Of a DNA stretch of 64,000 nucleotides, positions 34,601-45,350 are shown one piece after another (the first letter of the stretch is position 1; every line of letters starts with the position of its first letter). The stretch comes from Fomes fomentarius (Eukaryota; Basidiomycota; Agaricomycetes; Polyporales; Polyporaceae), in assembly GCA_022606135.1 (NCBI GenBank), contig JABYQN010000003.1, forward strand, positions 1-64,000, written 5' to 3'. The notes beneath the pieces were generated by a model. That model ran no database searches, was not told the origin of the DNA, and saw only the letters and a program-made list of their open reading frames with translations. A program made the position numbers and the translations under genes.

Positions 34601-37313
34601 CTCGCCGCTGCGTGGACATACCCTTGTTTACTATGCAGGGTCCCTCGTGGGACATGACTTCCGAGCCATTGTGCAAGTCGCACCTGCTGTCCTGCATGGC
34701 TTGATCCCAGACGCTGCATACGAGGCATGGTTAGCATTGTCACGCCTTGTACCATTGGTATTTCAACCAGAAATCGACGACTTGCCTCGGTACAAGGTAT
34801 GTTGAAGTTCGAGTGGATTGAATATCTTTTTTGCTTGCTGTTTGAAACTCACGTCGAACTAGATGCACCTGACGGACGCTATCACCGACTTTCTGGCGGC
34901 GACAGCATTATGGACGACGCAGTGGTTCAACAAACCAAAATTTCACCTTTTCGTCCACCTTCTGGACCATATCCTGCGCTTTGGGCCTGCATGCCTGTAT
35001 GCCACGGAGACGTTCGAGTCCTACAACTACGTCATTCGCCTGCGAAGCGTCAATTCTAATAAGCATGCACCGAGTCAGGACATTGCACACTCCTTCAGCC
35101 ACCTCCATGCTGTTCGTCACCTTGTTAGTGGGGGATATGTTACCCATGATACGTCTGGAAAGAGGATTGCTCCTCGCCAGGCTGGTGCGGGCGTGCTAGC
35201 CCTGATAGAAGACGACAAGTTTCTTGAATTCATGTGTATGCAAGATATACTGCAAGTGACTCATGCACGTAGAGGTGAGCGCGGTGTTAGCCCATCATCC
35301 ATTAACCCGACAAACCCATCAGAGATTACAACTCACCAAACTGAACAGGGAAATGTACGCCTATACAGGCTGAGGAAGGCCCCATACGCCGTGTTGCAGA
35401 GATGACAAAGACGATGCAAGTCGGCGTTCTAGGGGCCACCCCAGTGATTCCTCCTGTCGTAACCATCTGTCAATCGGTGGTTTTGAACAACGATGATGTC
35501 ATCAAACGCGGGAGCTACGTCATATATATATATATATATATGTCATCCGCACTCCAAGGGCGCCCACCACCGGCCATGAACAAGTGCCTCTGGCCCATGA
35601 AGTTGCCCGCGTCGACGAGATTCTTGCAGATCACGAGCATCAAATACTTGTTGGAGTGCTCGTCACTTGTTGCACAGTTGGGCATGAAGTGCTGCCCTAT
35701 CGCCTTCCTTCCTGCAAGCCAAGATTGGATCGGCGCGGTCAGACAGAGAGACGGTTTGTTTGCACACTCAATGTTTGAGCATATCATTGCATACACTTCG
35801 TGATACATGACTCACAACGTTATTGTAGGACCTGCTTGCTTGTGTCAACACGATCCATAACTGCGTCGCTCACAATTGTGCCGTGTCCACAACTCGCACT
35901 GTTGTCCAGGAGAGAGAAGAGACGACTGAGCTAGACGATGAGATCCGGCACACAGTGGAACCAGACGACCGCATGCTAAATCTGGCCCAACTCCGCAGTG
36001 CGAATACCACGGTTGTTTTCAGAAGAAAGGTTGGGAGATATCCTGGTCGGAACCTGTTGGAAATTGTGCCTGAGGCGATTGTCATTCGTGAGCAACTACG
36101 TGTGGAAGCCGAACGAAAAAAACAAGACATACAAGCTCGCCAGGCTGCGCGAAAACACTGGTCAAACTTGTCGAAGACCGTGCATCGGAACTCTACTCCC
36201 CTTAACCGTGGGAGCACTGCACTTGGGGGGACGTCCAGCACTGTGTCGATCCACAATAGCCCTCTGTATAGTCAGGTTAGAGAAACAGTCATAACATCTA
36301 TCCATCCAAGTTGAACTCGAAGAACCAGTACTCACCGCCATGTTTCCAGCCGAACACTCCCGTGACAACATTTGGGTCGTTTCATCCATCTCCAACTCCT
36401 GAAGGTGGTTGCATGTTGCCCCCCAATGCCTATTGTCACTTGCCAATTGAGCCACGATGGGTTCCTATCAGCGTTGGTGGTCAATCTCAGGCGGGAGCAT
36501 TGACGTCCACAGGATTCAGTAAACTGGGTTTAACGAATGTCCGACCACATCACAGCCCCGATGTCAATATCCCGGTATGTAGTGAGTATACACGTAAATT
36601 AAAGACTGACCCAAGACGCTGTGAATCGTCTAGCCTCCACGTCATCCACCAGGCTCTGTTCGAGCGATGGTTCAAAATTCCAATGAGCCGAATACCACAA
36701 CGACTCTACAGCATACACCTGCTCTACCCGAGGCGTCAGTCTTGACCTGGTCCCCATATTCAACAGCTACTGACTTACCTGTCAACGGCGGTGTACTTGA
36801 GCACAGCAGTTCCATGACCACTCCTTCACAACTTGCCAACCGCCTGGACGCCATGCCGATCCCAATTCCGTTTGCAATACCTGTAGGCCATATAGAGGTT
36901 AGTCAGACTATCTCACCACATTAACTGGAAGTGCTTACCGAACATCATCTTTTGTTCAGCGTGTCCCGCCCATTTCCTCGTCTCATCCTGGGGGTACCAT
37001 GGTCTATGGTCAACAGTTCGGGTCCATGAGCATGCAACATCCACAGTGGCACCGAGACCATGCAACATACTCACAGGGAATGATCTACTCAAGTCGCGCA
37101 ATGAACTCCATGCATGCTGCTGGGCCTCTTCCGCCGCCTCAGCAATCCGCTAGGACCGACTTGAACTTGGAGTCTGGGACCATCGAATCTACGTTTAAAG
37201 ACGCCGAGTCCCATACAAGTCCTCACACAGAAACGTACCTTCAAGGCAGCAACTATCCTTTTTCGCGGAGTTACAGCGAGTGGGGGAGGAGTGAGAGATT
37301 GATTGGTGAATAA
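31661..37313 (+). pseudogene. Transposase-like gene of the CACTG element, degenerate
   Basis: Many exons, start at 31661 (MSTKPTINPHKRQYEE). Order: C2H2-like finger (WRCLICGKGQLYQHL), acidic region, the block around SGNTSKKWNKHNSILF, a Cys/His knuckle after GDNPMASEFSSHIGMQGRC, the core SPVEILHVILLGVVKYFWRD and KFHLFVHLLDHILRFGP with a following TETFESYNYVIRLRS, then a linker containing RVDEILADHEHQ, and a Pro/Ser/Gln-rich tail to 37313. The core matches from memory a high-copy Agaricomycete transposase family. Two lesions are visible: a TGA at 33968-33970 inside the knuckle, where Arg (CGA) is expected, and a frame change at the AT repeat 35522-35540. The element is therefore probably not autonomous now. 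Confidence 0.7.
35522..35541 (+). repeat. AT microsatellite in the transposase gene
   Basis: About ten AT units directly after the codons for GSYV. Continuing sequence in the expected frame (IRTPRAPTTGHEQ) is two positions off the frame entering the repeat, so a change in repeat number appears to have broken the gene. Confidence 0.75.
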
Positions 37314-37970
37314 CCGCACGAACAGTGGGAATCGAAGCTCAACATTCAACAACTCACGTTATCTCAAGGCGCCCACAATGCCAAACTGGCGTTGTTTATG
37401 TTCCAGCCCATCTTGCTCTCCTCGTGTACATGTATCAGTTTTTTGTACCATATAAATACCTCTGAACATCGATGATCTCTGACTCTAATACTCTGTCATC
37501 TGACTTGCCTTAGCACATCGGACACATACTACCCAACTCGGTGGAGTCGGCACTGTTACTGTCTTGTTAGGGTCTGTCTGCTGACTGAACTATACGCTGG
37601 TGAGCCAAGTTAACAGTTAAAACTGATGACCGTGAATCTATAGAGAACTGCTTGCATCAAGGACTTCAAGTTGAACCTGTCATGCAAATAAAACCACGAC
37701 TCTCTGTCCATCACCATTTCTTTGACACACTCAATTAAACATCGTCCATAACTGTATAAATACGTCTTTTTCTCCTCCACAACTCATGCATTGTGCTCAC
37801 ACATGACTGTCCCAGAATATCATTGCTTTGAGATCCATGCTGTGGAGCAGGATGTGTCACAAGCCCATGCAGTGGGGCCTGTTCTGTGACACACTGATGT
37901 CACGCAATGCGAGCAGCGTCGCCCATCGACACGTCGACCACTTGTTCAACACTCTTCTGCACCCTGGCAC
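37314..37970. other. Spacer between the two transposon genes
   Basis: No gene seen. This is the 3' flank of the transposase and the promoter of the companion gene. Confidence 0.5.
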
Positions 37971-39822
37971 ATGTCCACTGAATCGTTAAATCCTTCGCAG
38001 TCATTTGCAGATGGCTCAGCCCTCCGTCCACCTCGTCAAACACATACCATACGGCCTCACCCATATGCTCCTCCCTCTGCCGGCCGTCGCTCGAGTGCGA
38101 CCCCTCCATCGGGCCCACACACTCCTCTCCCACCCATCCAAGACCTGTCCGGGCTGTCTCGCATCTCACCTATTGACCCTCATTCCAGTGTGACCTTTGG
38201 CGCACCCTACACTGCTGGACACCCCCTCTTCCATAGCCCTTCCATCCCTGATAACACTCAGGTCACCCACGGATCGCTCACCAACCACTTCGCATTCAAC
38301 GCGGGTACCGGCGGCTCCAACCGTGCTCCCCAGTCCGATGCTAATAGAGACCCTCTTGATGTCCACTACCTGTTGCCTGGGCGGATCCCCGGTCACGTCC
38401 CCAACTCCAATGCCTACCCTGCCACGTCAGCCAACCGCGGAGCCCGTGAGCTCGAGCAGCTCTTTGCTCAGTTCAATCTTGAGCTGCTACATAGACAGCC
38501 GGTGTATAATTTCACGCAGGTGCGTACATACTACACCTCTCTCCGTGAACAGTGCACTAACAATCTGCTCATCTATCGTGGCATCCGTAGATGTCTGGCG
38601 ACGCGAAGCTGATGAGTCTATTCATGCTCCAGCTGCATGTCGGATCGAAGATAGATAAGTTCAGCACTGCACTCAACGACATGAAGAGCCAAGTACGCCA
38701 CATCAAGAAGTTGTGTTCTCAGGCCTGGAGGCCATCCGAGCCTCAGGAGGTAAGTGATATCGCATGCTTCCTTTTCTTTGATCACTACATCATATTTTCT
38801 TAGGAGATCCTTCGGTCTCTGACTCGCCATTACCTTGTCAAACCCGTAGGCAGTTACACCAATATCTCGAAGCTTGTCAAGGTAGTCTCTGAAACTTGAA
38901 CCCCGTGATCGTCTCAATTGCTGACAAGATTCTATAGTCATATGTCAAAGACCATGCCGCTGAATTAAGGCTTGGGATCTATCTGAAGGACGACACCGTC
39001 AAAGCAACATTGAACAAGAAACTCGTAGGGTTCATGGGCCAGATGAAGCAACTTCCGGAAGGCGGTCAGTCGTCCTCACTTCTATCTGTGTCTCCTGCTG
39101 ATCGTACCCTCTCACAGATCTTCAGATCGTGCAAGAACAAGGTCCCGCTCAAGTCCTTCGCTCGGAACATGTTTGACTCCTATCACGCTCCTAAGGTCCC
39201 CACCACCGTCCCGGACCTCTCGCTCGCCACCTTTGCACTGCTGGTATGTCATGTATTGCTCCTGACTGTTATCGTACTGATACTGTCGCATTCCCCCTGT
39301 GTAGCGCAAAATCGCCACTCCGCTTGCCCACCAACAGCATACCACCCGCACTGATACCGGTTTCTGGAGGGATGTCGAACAAGAGCTGGATAGGCTCTTC
39401 GAGCTCTATGGGAAGGATCGCAACAGCGAGCAGTGGCTAAAGTGAGTACAGCCAGTTCTTCGTGCCTGCGCCCGTGTATACTAACTTCGGTTTCGAGTTG
39501 GATCCAACAGATGCTTAAGGAGGACGAAGAGCGGGTCCCGGCTCGCCAGACACGTAGGAATCGAACTCGGCGCCAGCGTGGTGAATGCAACTCGTCCCTC
39601 GACCCTGCGTCTGGTAGCGAGAACAATGGTGAAGACAACGACTATGGCGTGAATGACGCTGATGCCGACCGTGTTCTTGAGCATGAGTTTGACGGCGACG
39701 AGAACATGTTTGAGGATGGCGCCTCCAATTCGAATGCACATGCTGCCCCCCGTACTGATGAGCACGATGGCGACATCGACATCTCTCAGGTTGCTGGTGG
39801 CGACATTGCCTCCACTATGTAA
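37971..39822 (+). CDS. Companion protein of the CACTG transposon (517 aa)
   Basis: Six exons with matching phases: 37971-38519, 38591-38749, 38804-38881, 38938-39243, 39305-39441, 39498-39822. The N-terminal third is Pro/Ser/His-rich and disordered. The central part is helical: LFMLQLHVGSKIDKFSTALN, KKLCSQAWRPSEPQEEILRS, YLVKPVGSYTNISKLVKSYV, then TFALLRKIATPLAHQ and WRDVEQELDRLFELYGKDR. The C-terminus is very acidic. From memory this protein commonly sits next to the transposase family upstream, so it is likely a second transposon protein (DNA binding or accessory). Unlike the transposase, it is intact. Confidence 0.75.
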
Positions 39823-39994
39823 TCTTCGTCAATGATGTATTCAGAAGTCACTCTATCGAATTACATTTATGATCGTTTCGATATATTCCGTATTCAGTAC
39901 ATACTACACGCCGACCATGGAACACGCAATGTATATCAAACGAGCCCGATGCCCCGCCCAATTGCCCGGCGACTCACCTCTCAACATGTCCACT

Positions 39995-40131
39995 GGTCAT
40001 CTCATGGGAATCCACCAGTCGTACCAGTGGATTCCAGTAGTGTGCCGGACTAGTGGATTCCACATGGCGTTACCGCGGAATTCACCGGGCGGGTGGACCG
40101 GTGGAATCCACTGGTAATCTGTGGGGCAGTG
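39995..40131 (+). repeat. Right terminal and subterminal repeats of the CACTG transposon
   Basis: Five variants of the same near-palindrome (GGGAATCCACC, GTGGATTCCAG, GTGGATTCCAC, GCGGAATTCACC, GTGGAATCCAC) in about 110 bp, ending in GGGGCAGTG. It mirrors the left end. Confidence 0.85.
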
Positions 40132-40133
40132 TA

Positions 40134-40641
40134 GGTGGTCACTAACTATCGATCACTTAACACTTCTCAGACGGATTCCTGCCACCATGGTATTGAGCAC
40201 ATCGATTATTGAGGTGATATTCCTGGACATTGCAAATTTCTAGACTACGTACACTCATATCACCAAGACGGATCGTAAACGTGAAGGTAAGCGTTGAACA
40301 GAGTGTCAACTACGTAAGTGATCTATACATACGATGAGATTTGAATCCACTTTGATTGGTAGACAATGATTCGTGGCAAAGTAATGGAAGCGGAAGCAAA
40401 TAACGTCGACGTCCCGTACGCTCGCCGCTCGTCCCCGCTACATTCACAAGGACCAACGCTGAAGGGATGAAGTGGGGTGCAATGCCGCGGAATGGACAAC
40501 TTCTCGTTTCGATCCCAACCCAGATCAATTAGTAAAAATGGGTTGCAATGCTCCCCAATGCGCCTTGGGCTTGTAACCCCTAGGGAGATTATGGGACAGC
40601 AAGTGGTGGCGTCATAAATTGGCGGGAAGTGAAACACGCAC
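40134..40641. other. Gap between the transposon and the DUF2235 exon
   Basis: No gene seen. The minus-strand continuation of the DUF2235 gene should lie here but no second exon is recognisable. Confidence 0.5.
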
Positions 40642-40875
40642 CTTCGAGTTAAACTGGTCTCCAGTGCCGTCGAAGCATAGGACAAGCGTGCGCGGGGTGT
40701 GCGGGCCCGAGATGACGGCGTTTATGTCACCGGTCTTGCTGAACGAAGAGCGTACGCTGGAGGGGACGGTCGTAGGGGGAAGGTACGAGGGTCCGTCGGA
40801 ACAAGTGCGAGAGATTGTTGAAGGCTGCGAAAGATCGGGAACGTTGATAGAGGGAGTTTCGCTGGGGGCGTACAT
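40642..40875 (-). pseudogene. First exon of a DUF2235 hydrolase gene, truncated
   Basis: The minus-strand frame begins MYAPSETPSINVPDLSQP at 40875 and ends RTLVLCFDGTGDQFNSK followed by a good GTGCGTG donor. The LCFDGTGDQ motif is the N-terminal signature of DUF2235 (alpha/beta-hydrolase related to Tle1-type phospholipases), which normally continues with a several-hundred-residue catalytic domain. No such continuation exists in the next 500 bp before the transposon end, nor on its far side. The gene is a fragment, cut by rearrangement. Confidence 0.75.
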
Positions 40876-41575
40876 GCTGACTTGTAAGGCTAAAGGAGGG
40901 GGCGTATGGTCGCAAGGGGTGATGAAAGAAGATGGGGACGAGGCAAGGAGAAGGAGATGTAATATATGACCCGGACACTAGTAAGCGCTCTTTACTTTGA
41001 GAGGCATATGCTGGGCAAGGTGTCGGGGCCGGGACGGTAGATCGTCGAAGGACCGGTGCCAGAGCCAACTTGAAGGCCAATTATACCGAACCTTGCTGCA
41101 TGGGTAGCCATAGTACCGTATACAGTAAACCGCCATGTGACTTCCGTGTCTGATTGACTGGAGAGAAACGCATCACAGAGAAGAGGAGAGCCTCAAGCGA
41201 CGTTTCTGGCGGGCATAATGGGATGCAACCGGTGCTATGTGCGCCGCATCATGTGCTAGTACCACAATGTTGGGCGCCCTCTCCCCGGCTGAGCAGGATG
41301 TCCGTGCTATTATGAGCTAACAGATTTCTGAGGAGAGTGCGCGAAGACGCTGGGGCTGGCATCTGTTCGATGGCATGGAACAGTGCGTGAAAAATCAGCC
41401 AAAGTGAATGCAACTCCTCTTACATATGTACCGACTCGGATGTCCGCCGTTTGGCGCGAGATGGTGCGACGACTGATGCCAATTCGGAATTGCACTTGTG
41501 CCCGGGCTGTGAGTCCGACATACATCGTCAGTTCACTTACGTCGGCTCACTCAGCGCGCTCTAATCCAGACTACC
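40876..41575. other. Intergenic, no supported gene
   Basis: Probable promoter of the DUF2235 fragment, then sequence with no recognisable content. Confidence 0.45.
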
Positions 41576-41865
41576 TTGTACACCTCTGACGCCAAATACG
41601 GATCTCAAATTCCCCTGTCGACAGCAGTCACGCTTCCATACCCTCCGACAGCCTATCCTGAGTCGTCCCCTTCTCCGACTTGCCGGGCGAGTCCACCGTC
41701 CGATGTTTGCTATATCAGCCTCAGCCAGAACCTGTTAATTGACGGCTTGAAGAACATTGTGGCACGTCCGACTTGACTCCAGCCATCACGTCACTCTGAC
41801 ACTTGATTGCCCGCCTCGCAGACTGTAGCTGATACGCAGTTCCTCGCCGGGCGCGCCCCCTCCCC

Positions 41866-42563
41866 TTGAATGCCCCCGATAGTCGCTACGACACCGAGAT
41901 CCTCCCAGTCTCGGCCGACACCAACAACGACGACCCTCATTCCAACTTGTACAAAGTAGTTAGCAATATCGGCGACAGTACAAATTTGTCCGTCGACTAC
42001 TTCCTTCAGAAGGTTGCTAATCCCAAGGTAAGGTGGAGCTCGTCGTTTTTGACACTGACGTACTTACCTATCATAGACTTTCAAACCACGCATCGACGCC
42101 GTCACCAACAAGGAGGCCCTCGGTGATCGGAAGGGTCTCGTAGGCTGCATCTATCTTACTCATCCGAAATGCTTGGAGTCGCTCACGGTCATGTATCACG
42201 GATATCCTAGCTACCTTGTGCCCGCTGCAGGCTGAGGGTTTCAAAGAGTCCAAACTCTTCAACGACGTGGTCACCACTCTTCTGTACAACACTCTTCCGC
42301 ACCCACCTGACACTTACATTGGCGCGGACTTCCCTGATCGTACCCACAGCGCTCCTGCGCCACCGCAGAATGCCGGTCCACGTCTCCGATACACCGTTGG
42401 GAACGCGCACGGGAGCGGCAACAACATGAACCTACCCGCGCTGGACAAGGCGCGCACCCATGGCTACGCGCGTAGCGTTCAGAACAAGTCCCCCCTCCCG
42501 CGTAACACCCTCCCTGACCCCAGAGATGTGTTCGACGCGCTCATCAAGGCTCGCGATGTAGAA
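41866..42563 (+). pseudogene. N-terminal fragment of a fatty-acid dioxygenase (Ppo / linoleate diol synthase type)
   Basis: Three exon-like pieces: ISNIGDSTNLS-type sequence near 41950, IDAVTNKEALGDRKGLV near 42090, and a long one with DVVTTLLYNTLPHPPDTYIG, GNNMNLPALDKARTHGYARS and LPRNTLPDPRDVFDALIKAR. This pattern is the N-terminal part of the haem-peroxidase domain of fungal oxylipin dioxygenases (about 1,000 residues in full). The sequence stops at about 42563, where it runs straight into a copy of the end of GST1. The haem-binding and catalytic parts are absent, so no activity is expected. Confidence 0.75.
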
Positions 42564-42860
42564 TCGTCGGGGACATCGAGAAGGAGTACCCCGCGTTCTG
42601 GGCGTAAGTCCTCATACCATCGGGCCGGCAGAGTCTGGACTGGTAGGCTGATGATGATTTGCGACCGCACTGGGTGGCACTATAAGCTCCGACTCGAGGA
42701 GCGCGAGTCGGCTCAGGGGCTCATCGCTCTTCAGGCCGACCTCTTGAAGTAGTAAATGACATTGAAAGTATCGGCGCAGGCGGGCTGATGGAGATTCATC
42801 AGAAGAGAAAGGGGAGTTCGTCGGACCCAAGCGCTCAGAGGGAGTTAACCGCTCGGTGTT
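42564..42860 (+). pseudogene. Copy of the 3' end of GST1
   Basis: Starts within GST1 exon 3 (DIEKEYPAFWA region; compare 19869-19902) and includes the last intron, the last exon (WHYKLR, then QADLLK-stop) and the 3' flank. It marks the left end of a segmental duplication that also carries GST5. The joint with the dioxygenase fragment is the breakpoint. Confidence 0.85.
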
Positions 42861-43246
42861 GAGTAAGTTCCCCGTACATCAGATCTATATATCCAATGAC
42901 CGGTCTATGATTTGAAGTGATCGATGTTTGCTGTGCTGGTCTTTGAAGTAATCTTGAACGCGAGCGAGATCCAGATCCCAAAGATGTACCTTACACGAGT
43001 CGTCCCAGACTGCTCCGAGTCCCAGGCTGTCATAGGGATGACATCCACACCGATATTACTAACTCATCAAGCCGAACGATCGCGCAACTCAAACGCTGAA
43101 TCACTTGATGATAGCCTCAGAACTCGAATTGACTCCCGGCAGCATCGCCTTGTAGTATCACATAAATATCGTCGTCGTCGTCGTCGAGACAAAACGTATG
43201 TGATGTACCACTTGATTCCCCGATACCGCCGTGCGATGTCTTCCCC
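42861..43246. other. Duplicated GST1-GST2 intergenic region
   Basis: Diverged copy of about 20200-20603. No gene. It contains a short GTC trinucleotide run near 43170. Confidence 0.65.
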
Positions 43247-44163
43247 TCACTGGCTCAAGAGCTTGTTCGAGAGCTCAAGGAGCCTCTTGACCGCAGGGAG
43301 CTCGACGAGCTTCTGGTGCCACCTACATGCAAGAAACAGTCGCTCTGATCAGCACTTCGCACCAACGGAACGACAACGGCCTCAAAACGAAAAGATAGCC
43401 CGGAAGAGCACGCACGCATAGAAAGCCGGATACTCCTTCTCGACGTCGACCGGCCCGATACCCTCTCCGACATTGAGGATCACCGCGAGCGCACCGCGGT
43501 TCCACGGGAGGAAGGACAGGTCCGCTACGGTCAGCTTCCCGCCGACGAGGTACCCGGAGGGAGACTTAGCGAGTACGCCGTCGAGGACGGAGAAGACGCG
43601 AAGAATCTCCTTCTGGTACCGCTCGACGGCGCTGGGCACCTTCTCCGGGTGCAGACGTAGGAACCAAAAGGCCTGGCCGAAGTACGGGCTGATGATATAC
43701 TGCTTATCAGACACGATTGCCAACTGAGACTCGAGCCCGAGACGTACCCTTGGCCGGACGCCTGGAAGAAGAGCCACTGGATGAGCGAGTACCGGTCCTT
43801 CTCATCCGTGACCGTGAGCCTCTTCTCCTTGTCATACCTCTCGACGAGGTACAGCAAGATCGCGCACGACTCCCAGATCACGAAGTCGCCGTTGTGGTGG
43901 TCGATGAGCGCGGGGATGCGTCCGTTCGGATTGTACTTTGTGTACTCGGGCGCCTTGTGCTCCCCCTTGTCGAAGACGAGGTAGACAGATTCGTAGGAGA
44001 GGCCGAGCTCTTCGAGTACGAATGCGACTTTCCTGTGCGAGGAGATTGCGGGCCGTCAGAGAGCACACGGGGGGTACGAGACAAGTAGGAAGAAGAGTAG
44101 TACGCACCAGCCGTTGGCCCCGGTGACATGGGTGTACAACGTGAATTGCTTGCCGTGTGACAT
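43247..44163 (-). CDS. Glutathione S-transferase, Ure2p-like (GST5)
   Basis: Same four-exon structure as GST2, starting at 44163 and ending SNKLLSQ at 43247. It is the segmental-duplication partner of GST2 and is very similar to it. The Asn of the active motif is kept, but the preceding Pro is Ala (TGANGW), and the glutathione-binding segment reads WESCAILLYL with Cys in place of Gly. NPNGRIPALIDHHNGDF and LTVADLSFLPWN are normal. No frame lesion, so it is probably active; the two changes could shift substrate or redox behaviour. Confidence 0.9.
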
Positions 44164-45350
44164 TGTGTTTGAGTAGAGGGTTTGAATTGCTGTCTTCTAG
44201 GCCAGACAGCCCATGTTTTTATACTCCTGCCCCCTGAGTATCCATGAAGAGTTGATGAGGATCCATGAGCGGTAATCATAGCATGAGATAACTATGGCAT
44301 TCGAAGTCTGATCGATAGCAGGTGTTAGATGTGATACGCAAATGACGAACCTTTATGACTTACTCAATGAAAGGGGAGTGAACGACGAGATACAATAGAG
44401 CACGCGCTACGCGATGTCAACAACCGTAGAGCGCTTTGGTTACGAGTGAATGAGTCAGAGCACCTTCAATCCCGGTTACCGGTCAATGACGGGGTCGATC
44501 CCAAGGTCAGGTCAAGGCTGCAACAACCGCCCTTGACAGTCCTCAGGCGAGCTGACCAATTGTCCATCACCAAGAGAAGCAATGAGTCAGCGGAGGAGGA
44601 TCCATGTCCGGACATTGAGCCAGGAATATTGTAGGAATCGGACTCGTCCTTGTGAAGCAGCCTTGATGATTCAGCGAGAAGACGGACTTTATCGGGCTCC
44701 ATGCCTGCGATTTTCATCCTCAAATGTGTACCAGCATCAATGCTACTCCTTCGTGGGAGTTTCTAGCATGTGTGGACTGCGTGAGTGAGACACGGGCCAA
44801 ACAGTGTTGACCACGACGGGGTCAATGGCCCGTCATGACCCGTCAAGTTATTGGGTCATCAGGTCATATTAGCCGGTGACCGGTCAACAATTTGCAGCAC
44901 ATTACCATACCCATTAGTCACCCAGGTACGGGTACGGGTATCCCATTGTCTCAAACGAACCATCGTAGGGACGTATTCTCGTGAGCTATGCGTCCACACA
45001 GCATTGCAAATCCTGCATGATCGTCAATCGCAAGAGAAGTAGTAGACCTCACACTGTTAAAGTGACTTGCCATGTACTATGGGCACCGGTACGAGTACGG
45101 CCCGTTTCTGGCGGGTCTCTCATTGCCTCATACATACACAATATCCGTACCTATGTGGGTTTGACCCATCACACCCCGCGGCGCCTACAGTGCAGGGAGC
45201 GCGAGGTGGGCAGACCTCGATGGATGATGGCACTGAAATAGGACTTCGGAATGGGGGCGTCCGTGCGACCAAGACGAGGGTTGCACGCTATATGGGGATG
45301 TTGTCGCAAGATGAACATGTGGCATGATAGCAAGGTGTTGCAGACGCACC
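44164..45350. other. GST5 upstream and A2 downstream region
   Basis: To about 44460 this is the duplicated GST promoter. From about 44790 to 45190 there are short direct repeats of GGTCAT / GACCCGTCA and GGGTACGGGTATCCC-like motifs, which may be a small mobile or satellite remnant. Positions 45250-45350 match the sequences downstream of the other family A genes (near 47330 and 28850). No gene supported. Confidence 0.5.
44216..44223 (-). promoter_or_regulatory. TATA box of GST5
   Basis: The minus strand reads GGAGTATAAAAA about 55 bp before the ATG, equivalent to the GST2 box. Confidence 0.6.

Larger units (their letters stand above)
30659..40131 (+). mobile_element. CACTG-ended DNA transposon, 9.47 kb
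   Basis: The left end reads CACTGCAGCACAAAGT and the reverse complement of the right end CACTGCCCCACAGATT (12 of 16 positions equal). The dinucleotide TA flanks both ends (30657-30658 and 40132-40133). This can be a 2-bp target duplication or part of an 8-bp terminal repeat; no 3-bp duplication typical of CACTA elements is present. Both ends carry arrays of a short palindrome of the type GTGGAATCCAC in variant forms. Inside are two plus-strand genes: a transposase-like gene (31661-37313) and a companion (37971-39822). The architecture fits a CACTA-like (CMC) element of the kind abundant in mushrooms, possibly related to Plavaka; the exact clade is inference. Confidence 0.85.

Noticed and set aside
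30659..40131. Classification as a KDZ (Kyakuja-Dileera-Zisupton) element
   Set aside because: No KDZ-type transposase signature or TET/JBP gene seen; the ends and subterminal arrays fit a CACTA-like element better.
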